This document shows positions 8,423 to 18,324 of a stretch of 64,000 nucleotides of DNA, one piece after another; the stretch's first letter is position 1; each line of letters opens with the position of its first letter. Source of the stretch: Kutzneria buriramensis (GTDB lineage: Bacteria > Actinomycetota > Actinomycetes > Mycobacteriales > Pseudonocardiaceae); NCBI RefSeq assembly GCF_043575855.1, contig NZ_CP144375.1:310001-374000 (forward strand). The letters run 5' to 3'. The notes beneath the pieces are model-generated. The model saw only the letters and a program-made list of their open reading frames with translations, did no database searches and was not told the DNA's origin. Made by a program: the position numbers and the translations under genes.

Positions 8423-10723
8423 CTATTGGGTCGCTGATCGATCCTCGGGCGGCATCTGCGAGCATGTTTCCCCGAGGGTCTCCAGCCGCTGTTGGACGCG
8501 TTCGGCAGCAACCAAGCGATGTTGGGCCTGGTACACCTCCAGCGCTTCCCGCCACACGGCGCTAGCCTGCTCGTATTGGCCGAGTGCGACGTGCGGATGG
8601 CCAAGTTCTTCAAGGGTCTCAGCCAGTTGGTAGAGGTCGCCGACGCCACGGAGCAATGAGACCGCCTGCCGGTAGTGGTCGACCGCGTTGGTGTAGTTGC
8701 CGGTGTGGAAGTCGATGTAACCGAGGCTGTCCAGGGTGATCGCTTCGCTGCTGTCGTTGCGTTGCTGGCGCTGTAGCAGGAGTGCGGCCTCGCAGTGTGT
8801 GCGGGCGCGGTCGTACTGCCCCAATCGGGCTTCGTGCCACCCGACCGAGTTGAGCGCGTCTCCCTCGAGCTCCGTCAGGTTGAGCTCCTGGTACAGGCTC
8901 AGCGTGTGGGTGATGTGCCGCAATGCTTGTTCGTCGTCACCTCGCCAGCCCCAGAGCACGGCCAACGCATAGTGAACTCCGGCCTGCTGGAGGCGGTCAT
9001 CGCTGCGTTCGGCCAGCGACAGCGCCTGCTCGAGATGCCCTTGGCCCTCGTCATCACGGCCGATGCGGGCAAGCGCGAGGCCGAGGAGGTGGTGGACTGT
9101 CGCGCGGGTGCCGGGTTCGTCGAGGTGGGTGGCGGCTGGCAGCGCTGCCTCCGCGACGACGACGTCGTCGTGGAGACAGCCCCGCCGGTAGTGGAACCGG
9201 TTGAGGGCCCAGGCCAGTTGCCATACCGCCTGGTGCCAGCCGCGGGCGGCGGCTTCGTGCTGGCAGGCGAGCAGGCAGGAATGCTCGACGTCGAACCAGC
9301 GCAGGGCCGCGTGGTCATCGGTCAGCGGGTACGGCACGCAGCCCACCATCGGTGGATCAAGATGAATCGACGGGCGGTATGGGGTCAGGAGGCGGTCGCC
9401 GGTGTAGGCGGTGTGCAGGTAGAAATCCACCAGACGGCGCATGGCCGTGTGCTGGTCGCTTTCGGAGGGAGTCCGGTTCGCTTGCCAACGGGCGTACTGG
9501 CGGACCAGATCGTGCATTCGGTAGCGACCGGTGGCGTCCTGGCTCAGCAGGGAGGCGCGTTCCAGCCCACGCAGTACCTGGCGTGTGCGGGAGATCGGCA
9601 AGCCGATGAGGTTTGCGGCGGCGGGAGAGCCGATATCCGGCCCTGGGGCAATGCCCAGCAGTCTGAATGCTCGGGCCTCGTCGTCGGGCAGTGTGCGGTA
9701 GGACCAGGACAGCACGGATGGCAGGCTCGTGGTCGGGTCAGCGTCCTCCAGAGCGCTCAACCCGGTGTCACGGAATTCGGTGGCCAGCACGGTCAGCGCG
9801 AGTTGTGGCTGTGTTTGGGCGCGGCCGGCGATGACGCTCAAGGCCAACGGGAGCCCGGCGCAGTATGCGACGAGTTCGTCGACAGCATCGGGTTCGGCGG
9901 CGAGCCGGTCGACACCCAGTCGGTCGGCAAGCAGGGCGGTCGCATCGGATTCAGCCAGTACATCAAGCGGTAGTGGGTGCGCGCCATGCGTGGTGAGCAG
10001 TCCGGGGAGCCAGTTTCGGCTGGTGATCAGCACCGCGGTCGTGGGGCTGCCCGGCAGCAGCGGTTCGACCTGGGCGGCGTCGGCGGCGTTGTCGGCCAGG
10101 ATCAGCATCTGTTTGCCGGCAAGCAGGCTGCGGTACAGGCCGACCTGTGCGTCCAGTTCAGTGGGTATCGCGCCGGGAGCGACACCCAAGGCTTGGAGGA
10201 AGACGCGCACTGCGGTTTCCGGCGCCATCGGGTCTGCTGACGGGTCGAACCCGCGGAGGTTCACGAACAACTGCCCGTCGGGAAACCAGTCGATGTGGTG
10301 GCGGGCCCAGTGCAGCGCCAGCGACGTCTTGCCTACTCCCCCGGGGCCGCTGATGACACAGACCCGCGCAGTGGGGTCGGGTTTCCGCTGGGTGTCCAGC
10401 GACCCGGTGAGATCCGTGAGTTCTCGGGCTCGTCCGGTGAACCGTGGTGGCGCTGCCGGAAGTTGTCGTGGCACAGCGGAGACGCTGGCTGCTGCGGGCC
10501 GTGCGCTGTCGAGCACGGCCATCACCAGCCTGTCGTGCTCTTGCGGCGACAGAGCCAGCCCATCAGCCAGTCGACGCACCGATGCGAGGTGGTAGCTGCG
10601 CTGCGTGCCTGTCTCCATGCTGCGGATCGTGCGGACCGACACTCCGCAGCGCTCGGCCAACGACTCCTGCGTCAGCCCGGCACGTAGCCGCAGCTCCCGA
10701 ACCAACTCGGCGAGATCCCCCAC
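8423..10723 (-). CDS. STAND-family transcriptional regulator (XRE HTH, NB-ARC, TPR)
   Basis: The protein has 766 residues. An XRE-type helix-turn-helix is at 6-60 (RAGLTQESLAERCGVSVRTIRSME). A NB-ARC ATPase begins with Walker A GPGGVGKTS at about residue 130, with a Walker B-like MLILADNAAD and the GLPLAL motif. C-terminal TPR-like helices run from about 530 to the end (QHLGLALARIG-, LGYIDFHTGNYTNAVDHYRQA-type repeats). Such proteins are ATP-switch regulators of the AfsR/SARP-related group without the BTAD domain. The GTG at 10723 is chosen because GGGGGAGGT precedes it by about five bases; the frame opens further upstream. It stands alone between fragments and secreted-protein genes, so its target is unknown. 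Confidence 0.85.
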   Translation of the reverse strand: MGDLAELVRELRLRAGLTQESLAERCGVSVRTIRSMETGTQRSYHLASVRRLADGLALSPQEHDRLVMAVLDSARPAAASVSAVPRQLPAAPPRFTGRARELTDLTGSLDTQRKPDPTARVCVISGPGGVGKTSLALHWARHHIDWFPDGQLFVNLRGFDPSADPMAPETAVRVFLQALGVAPGAIPTELDAQVGLYRSLLAGKQMLILADNAADAAQVEPLLPGSPTTAVLITSRNWLPGLLTTHGAHPLPLDVLAESDATALLADRLGVDRLAAEPDAVDELVAYCAGLPLALSVIAGRAQTQPQLALTVLATEFRDTGLSALEDADPTTSLPSVLSWSYRTLPDDEARAFRLLGIAPGPDIGSPAAANLIGLPISRTRQVLRGLERASLLSQDATGRYRMHDLVRQYARWQANRTPSESDQHTAMRRLVDFYLHTAYTGDRLLTPYRPSIHLDPPMVGCVPYPLTDDHAALRWFDVEHSCLLACQHEAAARGWHQAVWQLAWALNRFHYRRGCLHDDVVVAEAALPAATHLDEPGTRATVHHLLGLALARIGRDDEGQGHLEQALSLAERSDDRLQQAGVHYALAVLWGWRGDDEQALRHITHTLSLYQELNLTELEGDALNSVGWHEARLGQYDRARTHCEAALLLQRQQRNDSSEAITLDSLGYIDFHTGNYTNAVDHYRQAVSLLRGVGDLYQLAETLEELGHPHVALGQYEQASAVWREALEVYQAQHRLVAAERVQQRLETLGETCSQMPPEDRSATQ

Positions 10724-10968
10724 GCCTACCTCCCCCAGGCTGTCAGTGCGCACGGATGGTAGCGGGTCGACCGGCAAGTTCTTGCCGGTTACGTGCCTGG
10801 CGCCGCCCACGGCGTGGCCCGACGATGTTCACGCCGGAGCGGTCGTCCAGCCCGACGGGGCATCTCCGGTCGGAGTGTGACGGCGGCGGCGGGGCGAACG
10901 CAGTTCAGGCGGCATTTTCGAAGCCGACGGAGCACCTGCGCTCTTCGGCGGGTCGCAACCTAATTCCA

Positions 10969-11088
10969 GATCGGGGGATTGTTGGTGCGAGACTGCTTTC
11001 AGTCATCGGTTCGTTTGCGGCACTCGCGCTGGCGGTTGGGCTTGCTACGCCTGCGTTAGCGGCGCCCGCGGTCACCCGCTTGTTGTAG
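10969..11088 (+). pseudogene. Orphan signal-peptide-like fragment
   Basis: The frame ending at 11088 encodes LLSVIGSFAALALAVGLAT, PALAAPAVTRLL, then stop: a basic residue, a hydrophobic core and an ALA-AP cleavage-like site with no mature protein. No ATG or GTG lies in a useful position. It looks like the start of an exported protein cut off by rearrangement. The rest of 10724-11221 shows no gene. Confidence 0.3.
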
Positions 11089-11221
11089 CGCCAGGAGTAC
11101 CGGGCGAGGGCCTGATCAGCCACTATCACCGACGAGGCGACGCGCGCCCACATGATCTCGGAATGCAGCACCCGTAATCAGTGAATTCCGTGAAAGAATT
11201 CTCCAAAGAAGGGGCGTCACG

Positions 11222-11680
11222 ATGGTTGGCAAGACCCTGAAGAGAGCCGCCGTCGTCGCCGCGATGGCCGTGGCCCCGCTGTGCGTGACGGGGGTGGCAC
11301 ACGCCAGCGGTGTGGAGTGCGGCGCCCAGCAGATCGGTAACGCATCTTTCAACCTTTGCACCTACGTCAACAATGACGGCGGGGACGGCCTGTATCTCAA
11401 CTACGTGACCAACTACATCGACACCTCGCAGGACGGCTGGACCTTCCCCAACGGCCAGAACTGCACCGTCCAGACGGCGCTGACGGTCTGGCCAGGCAAC
11501 GGCTTCTACACCATCTTCGGCGACTCGTACCCGTGCAACACCTACAAGGTGGATCCGTCCTACACCTTCCACCTCGGCAGGGAGTTGACATCCAACTCGG
11601 AGGTGTGCTCGACGCTGTTCTTCGCCCCGTACAACCAGCGGGCTGGCTACTCCAGGGGCTGCGTCGGCGTGCACCGCTGA
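11222..11680 (+). CDS. Small secreted protein of unknown function
   Basis: The protein has 152 residues. A clear Sec signal peptide (KTLKRAAVVAAMAVAPLCVTGVAHAS) gives a mature domain of about 125 residues with six cysteines (EC-GAQQ, NLCTYV, NCTV, YPCNTY, EVCSTL, RGCVGV), suggesting disulfides outside the cell. It is rich in Tyr, Asn and Gly, like small beta-sandwich extracellular proteins. The ATG at 11222 is preceded by GAAGGGG at suitable distance. It is followed 60 bp later by another exported protein and then an amidase, all in the same direction. I do not recognise the family. Confidence 0.75.
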   Translation: MVGKTLKRAAVVAAMAVAPLCVTGVAHASGVECGAQQIGNASFNLCTYVNNDGGDGLYLNYVTNYIDTSQDGWTFPNGQNCTVQTALTVWPGNGFYTIFGDSYPCNTYKVDPSYTFHLGRELTSNSEVCSTLFFAPYNQRAGYSRGCVGVHR

Positions 11681-11739
11681 CGCCGAAGAACCACTGACGG
11701 ACCGATGCCGGCCACGGCGACACTTCAACGGGGGACGAC

Positions 11740-12168
11740 ATGACACGCCTTATTCGGCACCCGGCGACGCTCGCGGTCGGCTTCGGCCTGGTGGCCGCCG
11801 CGGTGGCCACGGTGATGATCACATCGGCGCCGCACGGCACGACGACACCGCCGCCCTCCGGTCAGCCGGTCGACCCGTACGCGATGGCGGTGTCCGAGGC
11901 CGCGGGGCCCGGCACGGACGAAGGGTTCTCCTTCGGCGAGGGCGTCAAGACCGCAACACTACGGCTAGAAGCCCCCACGTTCTTCTACACCGCGTGCGCC
12001 ACAGGCGAGTTCACCATCGACACCCAGCACGTGCCCTGCACCGGAACGGCGCACCGCATCGGACCCTATGGCGCCAAGGGCTCGACCGTGACCATCACCT
12101 CGCCGGCCGCGCGCTGGGCTCTCATCGCCCGCGACGCCCGATACGGTCCCGCGTCGACCAGGGGCTGA
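11740..12168 (+). CDS. Membrane-anchored or exported hypothetical protein
   Basis: The protein has 142 residues. An N-terminal hydrophobic helix (LAVGFGLVAAAVATVMITSA) is followed by a Pro/Thr-rich linker (TTTPPPSGQPVD) and a small domain of mostly strands with two cysteines (YTACATGEF, HVPCTGTAH). There is no lipobox cysteine, so it is either a signal-anchor protein or cleaved after the helix. AACGGGGGACGAC precedes the ATG. It lies between a secreted Cys-rich protein and an amidase gene. The family is not recognised. Confidence 0.6.
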   Translation: MTRLIRHPATLAVGFGLVAAAVATVMITSAPHGTTTPPPSGQPVDPYAMAVSEAAGPGTDEGFSFGEGVKTATLRLEAPTFFYTACATGEFTIDTQHVPCTGTAHRIGPYGAKGSTVTITSPAARWALIARDARYGPASTRG

Positions 12169-12339
12169 GCAACGCCGGAACTCTGTTGTCCTCGCCGCCC
12201 AACCTGATCACCTCCTCGACCTGTTCGATGCGGGCTTTGACGAGGTCTTCCTCAGGCCGCTGTGCCCGAACGTGGTCGCCTTACCTTCTGGCTCGATTCA
12301 CCTGCTCTGACCGCATCGATCGGAACGGGAGCGTCCTCC

Positions 12340-14298
12340 TTGTCAATCACGATCACCTCACGACGCAGTTTTCAGGGGGCGGTGGTCGCCACCGTGCTGA
12401 GTGCACTGCTCGCCGCCGTGCCATCAGGCGCGTCCGCCGCGAACGACCCGGCCGGCCCGTCGGGCGGCCTGGCCGCGGATTTCGCCTCGGCCGCGCACGA
12501 GTTCGGTGTGCCCGAGCCAATCCTGCTCGCGGTGTCCTACAACCTGACCCGGTGGGAAGCCCACAGCGGTCAGCGCAGCTCCGACGGCGGATTCGGGCCG
12601 ATGGACCTGATCAGCTCCGATACGATCGCGCCGGCCAAGGGCAGTGGGCGGGGCGCCGCGTCCCCGGTCGCCGTCTCGGCCAAGCACACCCTGGACGACG
12701 CGGCGAGCCTGTTGGACGTGCCGGCGGCGGTCCTGAAGAGCGATGTTGGACAGAACATTCGGGGAGCGGCGGCGTTGCTGGGCAAGCGGGCACGTCAGTC
12801 CGGCGTGCCGACCGGCGCCATCGGCCAGTGGTACCAGGTTGTCGCGGCGTTCGCGGCTGCACCGACCACCGCGGGGGCGAACGCCTTCGCCGACGACGTG
12901 TTCACGACGCTGCGCAGCGGTGCGGCCGCGACCACCAGCGACGGCCAATCGTTGCGGATACCGGCAGATCCGACGCTCACGCCGGACACCGTGAAGACGC
13001 CGAGGGCCACGGCCGCCGACGTGCCCGCGCCGGAATGCCCGACAGACCTTGACTGTCGCTTCGTGCCCGCGGCCTACGACTGGTCCAGCGCCGATCACAG
13101 CGACCCCAACAATTACGGGAACTACGACCCCGCCGAGCGCCCCTCGGACGGCAACAAGATCACCACCATCGTCATCCACGACACCGAGAGCGTGCAGACC
13201 AGTTCGGCCACCCCCTACGACCAGGCCATCGCTGCGTTCCAGGACCCCGCAGACGGCACGAGCAGCCACTACGTGATCCGTTCCTCCGATGGTCAGGTCA
13301 CGCAGATGGTGCCCACCAAGGACATCGCGTGGCATGCGGCCAACTGGACGACCAACGAGGGCTCGATCGGCATCGAGCACGAGGGCATCGCCGCGCAGGG
13401 CGGCACCTGGTACACGGAGCAGATGTACCAGGCGTCCGCGAAGCTGGTCCGCTATCTGGCCGCCAAGTACAACATTCCCCTTGACCGCCAGCACATCCTC
13501 GGCCACGAGGACGTGTCCAGGGAGCGCACCACCAACTTCGGCGCCGCACACTGGGATCCGGGCCCCTACTGGGACTGGGCGCACTACATGGACCTGCTGG
13601 GCGCGCCGATCAAGGCCACCGCGTCCGCCGCGAGCCAGGTCGTGACCATCGATCCCCGATACGGCGCCAACCAGCCGCCGATGACCACCTGCGACAGCTC
13701 GGGCCAGAACTGCGTCGCCCTGCCCGCACATGGTGCGAACTTTGTCTACCTGCACACCGCGCCGAGCGCGGACGCACCGCTGATCACCGACCCCGTGGTG
13801 CATCCGGACGGAACGGCCGGCACCACCCGGATCGACGACTGGAGCGACAAGGCTGTCGCTGGACGGTCGTACGCGATGGCTGGTCAACAGGGCGACTGGA
13901 CAGCGGTCTGGTACGGCGGCCAGAAGGGGTGGTTCTACAATCCGAACTGTTCCGTCACGGTGCCAACCAGAGGACTGCTGCTGAGCCCAGCGCCCGGGCG
14001 TGCGTCGATTCCGTTGTACGGGCGGGCTTTCCCCGAACAGTCCGAGTATCCCGCCACCATCCCGTTCGATCCGGTGTGGACGGTCGGACCGATCCCGTGG
14101 ACCATGGCCGCCGGCCAGAGCTATCTGGCGACCGGGGTCTTCCGGGCGGAGAACTACTACGCGCGCTTCGACCCGGCTGCCGTGCCCAGCAATCACACGC
14201 TCGTCACTGGCAATACGGACTACTTCCAGATCTCCTACAACCATCGCGTCGTCTATGTGAAGGCATCGGACGTACAGTTGCTGCCCTACAACAGCTGA
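12340..14298 (+). CDS. Secreted N-acetylmuramoyl-L-alanine amidase (Amidase_2 type)
   Basis: It hydrolyses the bond between muramic acid and L-alanine in peptidoglycan, outside the cell. A signal peptide (GAVVATVLSALLAAVPSGASA) is followed by a helical N-terminal domain (PEPILLAVSYNLTRWEAH), then the zinc amidase at about residues 273-420: TTIVIHDTE gives the first His ligand, AWHAANW the substrate loop, RQHILGHEDV the general region, and AAHWDPGPYWDW the second ligand and DPG signature. About 230 residues with SH3-like strands (cell-wall binding, W/Y-rich) follow. The TTG at 12340 follows GGGAG by about eight bases and puts the signal peptide at the N-terminus; a GTG at 12262 is the alternative. 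Two hairpin terminators follow. Confidence 0.85.
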   Translation: MSITITSRRSFQGAVVATVLSALLAAVPSGASAANDPAGPSGGLAADFASAAHEFGVPEPILLAVSYNLTRWEAHSGQRSSDGGFGPMDLISSDTIAPAKGSGRGAASPVAVSAKHTLDDAASLLDVPAAVLKSDVGQNIRGAAALLGKRARQSGVPTGAIGQWYQVVAAFAAAPTTAGANAFADDVFTTLRSGAAATTSDGQSLRIPADPTLTPDTVKTPRATAADVPAPECPTDLDCRFVPAAYDWSSADHSDPNNYGNYDPAERPSDGNKITTIVIHDTESVQTSSATPYDQAIAAFQDPADGTSSHYVIRSSDGQVTQMVPTKDIAWHAANWTTNEGSIGIEHEGIAAQGGTWYTEQMYQASAKLVRYLAAKYNIPLDRQHILGHEDVSRERTTNFGAAHWDPGPYWDWAHYMDLLGAPIKATASAASQVVTIDPRYGANQPPMTTCDSSGQNCVALPAHGANFVYLHTAPSADAPLITDPVVHPDGTAGTTRIDDWSDKAVAGRSYAMAGQQGDWTAVWYGGQKGWFYNPNCSVTVPTRGLLLSPAPGRASIPLYGRAFPEQSEYPATIPFDPVWTVGPIPWTMAAGQSYLATGVFRAENYYARFDPAAVPSNHTLVTGNTDYFQISYNHRVVYVKASDVQLLPYNS

Positions 14299-14306
14299 TC
14301 CCCGCG

Positions 14307-14336
14307 CTGACAGCGTCGTTCCGGCGGCGCTGTCAG
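14307..14336 (+). terminator. Hairpin after the amidase gene
   Basis: CTGACAGCG pairs perfectly with CGCTGTCAG (9 bp, 12-base loop), eight bases after the stop codon. Confidence 0.8.
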
Positions 14337-14340
14337 GAGT

Positions 14341-14374
14341 GTGGCCCTCGGACCAGCTATGGTTCGAGGGCCAC
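14341..14374. terminator. Second hairpin after the amidase gene
   Basis: GTGGCCCTCG pairs perfectly with CGAGGGCCAC (10 bp, 14-base loop). It follows directly on the first hairpin and can act for either strand. Confidence 0.75.
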
Positions 14375-14451
14375 GTTCGTTCATCCTGAATGTGCCGCCC
14401 GCTGGGTGATCGCCTGCTCGCGGCCAGGGCCGTCGCCGACTGCGCCCTTGG

Positions 14452-14746
14452 TTAGTCGATGCCTTCGATGATGCGGAAGTCGCGCTCGACGCCGTCGGAG
14501 AGAGCGACCAGCGCCTCCTGGTAGGCCTCGCTCTCGTGTGCCGCGAGGGCCTGTTTGAAGCTGTCGAACTCGATCAGGACGGTGCGCTCGGCGATTCCGG
14601 CGTCGTGTGCGACGACCCGACCGCCACGGGCGAGGAGCCGTCCGCCCCCCGCTTGGACGGCCGGACCGGCCAGCTTGTTGTAGGCAGCCGAGCTTCTCGG
14701 GGTCTGAAATGGTGCGGTAGACACTGACTCAGTAGCCCTTGGCCAC
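14452..14746 (-). pseudogene. DUF1330 protein with nonsense and frameshift lesions
   Basis: The body (AAYNKLAGPAVQAGGGRLLARGG, ERTVLIEFDSFKQALAAHES, RDFRIIEG) is a clear DUF1330 protein of about 95 residues. The natural start is GTG at 14746, with GGAGG five bases before it, reading VAKGY then TGA where the family has Trp, then VSVYRTISDPEKL. One extra G in CTCGGCTGCC near 14700 then shifts the frame into the body. Restoring TGG and deleting that G rebuilds the whole protein. The alternative is a shorter GTG-started protein lacking the first strand, which I consider unlikely to be functional. Confidence 0.75.
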
Positions 14747-14767
14747 CGAACCTCCAGTGAGCCTTTT

Positions 14768-15260
14768 TCATCCTGCGGCGAGCTTCCGGTCCTGGAGGAC
14801 GTGGATGGCCTTGGCCGGTCGGCCGGCGCGGTGCGGGCTGCACCGCAGCTTCCGGAGCACCCGCGAGGTCTTGAGCTGGGCGTTGGGGCGTTCGCCTGGT
14901 CCGCGCGGGCGGGCGTGGGCGCGGTTGGCGTCCTTGCGGGGGCGGGTTTGTTGCGGCCCTTGTACGGGGTGCGGACTTGTTGGCCGGTCTGGTCGCAGCC
15001 GTGGTAGCCCTTGTCGCCCAGCGCGATCAGGCCGGCGTCGCGCAGCGCGGCCAGAATGTTCCAGATCCGGGCGGCGGCCGTGTCATGTGTGCTGCCCGGG
15101 TAGCTGGCCGGACACCCACAGGATCGTGCCGTCCGGTGAGGCGAGGACTTGCAGGTTCACCCCGTGTCTGCGGTGTTTGCCCGAGTAGAACGGCCGGTCC
15201 ACCGCGACGTGGTCGATCGGGATCAACGTGCCGTCGATGATCACGTATGCCATGCCCCGC
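14768..15260 (-). pseudogene. Degenerate IS5-type transposase
   Basis: Minus-strand translation starts with AYVIIDGTLIPIDHVAVDRPF, SGKHRRHGVNLQVLASPDG and WVSGQLPG, the DDE_Tnp_4/IS5 core with the first and second acidic regions. An extra C near 15090 shifts the frame; the other frame continues HDTAAARIWNILAALRDAGL, ALGDKGYHG, and ends RPTKAIHVLQDRKLAAG, stop at 14768. The N-terminal third is missing and I found no terminal inverted repeats. It is a dead insertion-sequence remnant. Confidence 0.7.
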
Positions 15261-15510
15261 CGAGGTCGCCCGCGAGCTGGGGATCGACGCGGGCATGCTC
15301 AGCGTCTGAGGAGAAGGGCAGACCGGCGCTCGCCGGCGCGCCGGGACCGTACGCGCGTACTACCGCATCATGGATGCGACGATCGGCTGCATCGATGACG
15401 AATCGAGAGTGCCGACGATGGGCGTGCCACTCCCCCGACCGGAGACGAGTGCAGCCACCAACGGCCGGGACGGCCCACCATCCACAGTGGACCGCTCCGG
15501 CCCGGAAAGG
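15261..15510. other. Short non-coding stretch beside the transposase remnant
   Basis: The plus strand holds EVARELGIDAGML before a stop, which resembles the helix-turn-helix of an IS3-type OrfA. It is too short to call. Nothing else is seen before the hydrolase stop codon. Confidence 0.3.
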
Positions 15511-16197
15511 CTAGGCCGCCAAGTACTTCGCGGCGTCGCGTATGACGTCGAGCACGACGTCGGGGTGCGACAGCATCGGCACGTGGCTGCTGTCGATCTC
15601 GTAGGTCTTGGCTCCCATGCGCTTGGCGGCGAACCGCTCCAGCTCCGGATTCACGGTGCGGTCCTGGTTGGCGACGACGTACCAGCTCGGCTTGGTGCGC
15701 CAGGCGGTGCCCGGCACCTGCTGGTCGAACAGGTCCACGACTGGCACGGCGCCGGTGGCCAGCACCAGCTTCTGCTCCGCCTCCGGCAGGTCGCCGCAGA
15801 AGTCGCCGGTGCCGGAGGGCTTCAGCCAGATGCGGCCATCAGCCACCTCGATGTGGTCGAAGACGGGGGTGCGGGCGAACTGGTTCTGCTGCTGCTGTGA
15901 GGTCTCGTCCTCGTCCGGGCCGAGCGCGGCGAGGTAGACCAGCGCGCCGACGCGGTCGTGCACGCCGGCCTTAGTGATCAGGGTGCCGCCGTACGAGTGG
16001 CCAACCAGCACGACCGGTCCGGGCACGTGGTTGATGGTGAAGTTGACGCACGCGACATCGCTCTCAAGCGAGTTGAGGCCGTGCTGCGAGGCGAACACCT
16101 CGTGTCCCTCGGCCTGGAGGGCGGGGATGAGCTTGCCGAAACACGACCCGTCGGCCCAGAGCCCATGTGCGAAGACGATACTGGGCTTGCCCACCAT
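15511..16197 (-). CDS. Alpha/beta hydrolase
   Basis: The protein has 228 residues with a classical fold: the oxyanion HGLW in SIVFAHGLWADGSCF, the nucleophile elbow GHSYGG at about residue 76, an acid (ANQDRTVNPEL) and the catalytic His in SSHVPMLSHPD. It belongs to the large esterase/lipase-like group near EstC-type hydrolases; the substrate is unknown. ATG 16197 has GAGGAGG seven bases upstream. It is divergent from the ABC exporter at 16389, and a TCAC-N8-GTGA box lies 70 bp upstream, a site shared with two other genes near the LuxR regulator. Confidence 0.85.
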   Translation of the reverse strand: MVGKPSIVFAHGLWADGSCFGKLIPALQAEGHEVFASQHGLNSLESDVACVNFTINHVPGPVVLVGHSYGGTLITKAGVHDRVGALVYLAALGPDEDETSQQQQNQFARTPVFDHIEVADGRIWLKPSGTGDFCGDLPEAEQKLVLATGAVPVVDLFDQQVPGTAWRTKPSWYVVANQDRTVNPELERFAAKRMGAKTYEIDSSHVPMLSHPDVVLDVIRDAAKYLAA

Positions 16198-16266
16198 GAC
16201 GTTTCCTCCTCGGTGGTCGCGAAGCTGGACGTCGCCCATCTTCTCGGCCCGGCACTCCCCCTTCCC

Positions 16267-16282
16267 TCACATGTTTGGGTGA
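16267..16282. promoter_or_regulatory. TCAC-N8-GTGA box, copy A
   Basis: TCACATGTTTGGGTGA lies in the divergent interval, 70 bp upstream of the hydrolase start and 107 bp upstream of the ABC exporter. It differs by one base from copy B at 25390. A weaker half-like copy (TCACATGCTGCACCTG) is at 16297. Confidence 0.6.
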
Positions 16283-16388
16283 TGGCGGCGTGCCACTCAC
16301 ATGCTGCACCTGTTACCCCGCCTCGGTACCGTCGCGAGGCCGCGCCAGCGCACGAGGAGGTCGGTATGAAGCCGCAGCGGAGGGTGTC

Positions 16389-18240
16389 ATGACCGCCCCG
16401 GCGCACGCCGGCCGGACCACGGTCCGGCGGGTGGTGCCGCTGTTCCGCCCCTACCGGGCCCAGGTGGCCGCCGTCGTCGGGCTGATCGTGCTGACCTCGA
16501 CGATCGGCATCGTCAACCCGCTGCTGATCCAGGCCGTGTTCAACAACGCCCTGTTCGTGCCCGGCGGCCCGGACGTGCCGTTGCTGATCATCCTGGTCGC
16601 GGTGATGGCCGTCGTGCCGATCGCCAACGGCGCCATCGGCATCCTCCAGACGTACGAGACCACGCGGGTCGGTCAGCTGGTCATGCGAGACCTGCGCGAC
16701 CGCCTCTACTCGCACCTCCAGCAGCTGCCGCTGGCCTTCTTCACCGGCACCAGGACCGGCGAGATCCAGTCCAGGCTGGCCAACGACGTGGGCGGTGTCC
16801 AGTCGGTGGTCACCACGACCGCGTCGAGCATCCTGGCCAACGTCGTCATCTTCGTGTCCACCGTCGTCGCCATGATCGTGCTCAGCTGGCAGCTGACCGT
16901 CGTCGCGCTCGTGACCGTGCCGGTGTTCTTCTGGCTGACCAGGCTGGTCGGCGAGCGGCGGCGCCGGGTGGCCCGCTCGACCCAGGAGTCGCTGGCGGCC
17001 ATGACCGCCCTGACCGAGGAGACTCTGTCGGTGTCCGGGGTGCTGCTGGCCAAGGTGTTCGGCAATCAGGCCCGCGACGCCGCGCGCTACCACGGCGAGA
17101 ACCAGCGGCTGGCCGACCTCGAGGTCCGCCAGCAGATGATCGGCCAGGGCTTCTTCGCGATCGTGCAGGCGTTCCTGTCGATCACGCCGGCCGCGGTGTA
17201 CCTGATCGCCGGCCTGCTGCTGGCGAACGGCACCGACGTCTCGGCCGGCACCGTGGTCGCGTTCACCACGCTGCAGACCCGCCTGTACTTCCCGATCGGC
17301 CAGCTTTTGCAGGTGTCGGTGGAGCTGCGGTCGTCGGTGGCCCTGTTCGACCGGATATTCGAGTACCTGGACGTGGTGCCCGACATCGTCGACGCCCCCG
17401 ACGCCGAGGACCTGCCGCCGGCCGGCGGCGGCCGCCGGGTCGCGGTCACGGACGTGCACTTCCGCTATCCCGGCACGACACAGGACTCGCTGGCCGGCGT
17501 CAGCTTCGAGGCCGACCCCGGCCAGCTGGTCGCGCTGGTCGGGCCGAGCGGGGCCGGCAAGACCACCATCAGCTACCTGATCCCCCCGGCTGTACGACGT
17601 CACCGGCGGCTCGGTGCGGATCGACGGCGCCGACGTGCGGCAGGTCCGGCAGGCGTCGCTGGCCGCCGCCATCGGCTTCGTGACCCAGGAGAGTTACCTC
17701 TTCCACGACAGCATCCTGGCCAACATCCGGTACGGCCGGCCCTCCGCCTCGCTCGTGGAGATCGAGGAGGCGGCCCGCGCGGCGTACATCCACGACCGGA
17801 TCATGGAATTCCCCGACGGCTACGACACGATCGTCGGCGAGCGGGGCTACCGCCTGTCCGGCGGCGAGAAACAGCGCCTGGCCATCGCGCGGGTGCTGCT
17901 GCACGACCCCCGCGTCCTGATCCTGGACGAGGCGACCTCGGCGCTCGACACCGCCAGCGAGCGGGAGGTGCAGAAGGCCCTCGACACCCTCATGGGGTCG
18001 CGGACCACCATCGCCATCGCGCACCGCCTGTCCACCGTGGTCAACGCCGACGTCATCAACGTCATCGACGCCGGGCGTGTGGTCGAGTCCGGCACCCACC
18101 GCTCCCTGCTGCGCGAAGGCGGCCTGTACGCGTCGCTGTACCAGGAGCAGTTCGAGGGCGGCCGGGTCCAGTGGCAGTGCACCGGCGGCGACGTGATGGC
18201 CGACGGCACCGTACGACACCGGGAATCGACGTTGCGCTGA
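16389..18240 (+). pseudogene. ABC exporter half-transporter with one frameshift
   Basis: The first frame (16389 to about 17585) encodes six membrane helices of an ABC_membrane domain and the start of the ATPase with Walker A GPSGAGKTT. Six C residues at 17582-17587 then put RLYDVTGG into another frame; with five Cs the protein reads through. The second frame carries the Q-loop (FVTQESYLFHDS), signature LSGGEKQRLAIARVLL, Walker B VLILDEATSALD and the H-loop IAHRLST. The joined protein of about 616 residues is a complete MsbA/multidrug-type exporter subunit. ATG 16389 has GGAGGG before it. Because the lesion is one base in a homopolymer, a sequencing error is as likely as real loss. Confidence 0.8.
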
Positions 18241-18324
18241 CTTTGCGCAAGAACCGGATCAACGCAAATCGCACGTCACACCTTGCGGGCGACATCCTTC
18301 CATGTTGGTCCTATACCGAGTCGT

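Noticed and set aside
12169..12339. A longer N-terminus or separate gene between 12169 and the amidase
   Set aside because: The frame from GTG 12262 would put 26 unconserved residues before the signal peptide; no other gene is seen.
15262..15310. EVARELGIDAGML on the plus strand as an IS3 OrfA helix-turn-helix
   Set aside because: Only about 15 residues before a stop codon; too short to call an element.
15978..17672. A 564-residue minus-strand open frame under the ABC exporter
   Set aside because: It is antisense to a clear ABC transporter and rich in His, Gln, Asp and Arg as such shadows are.
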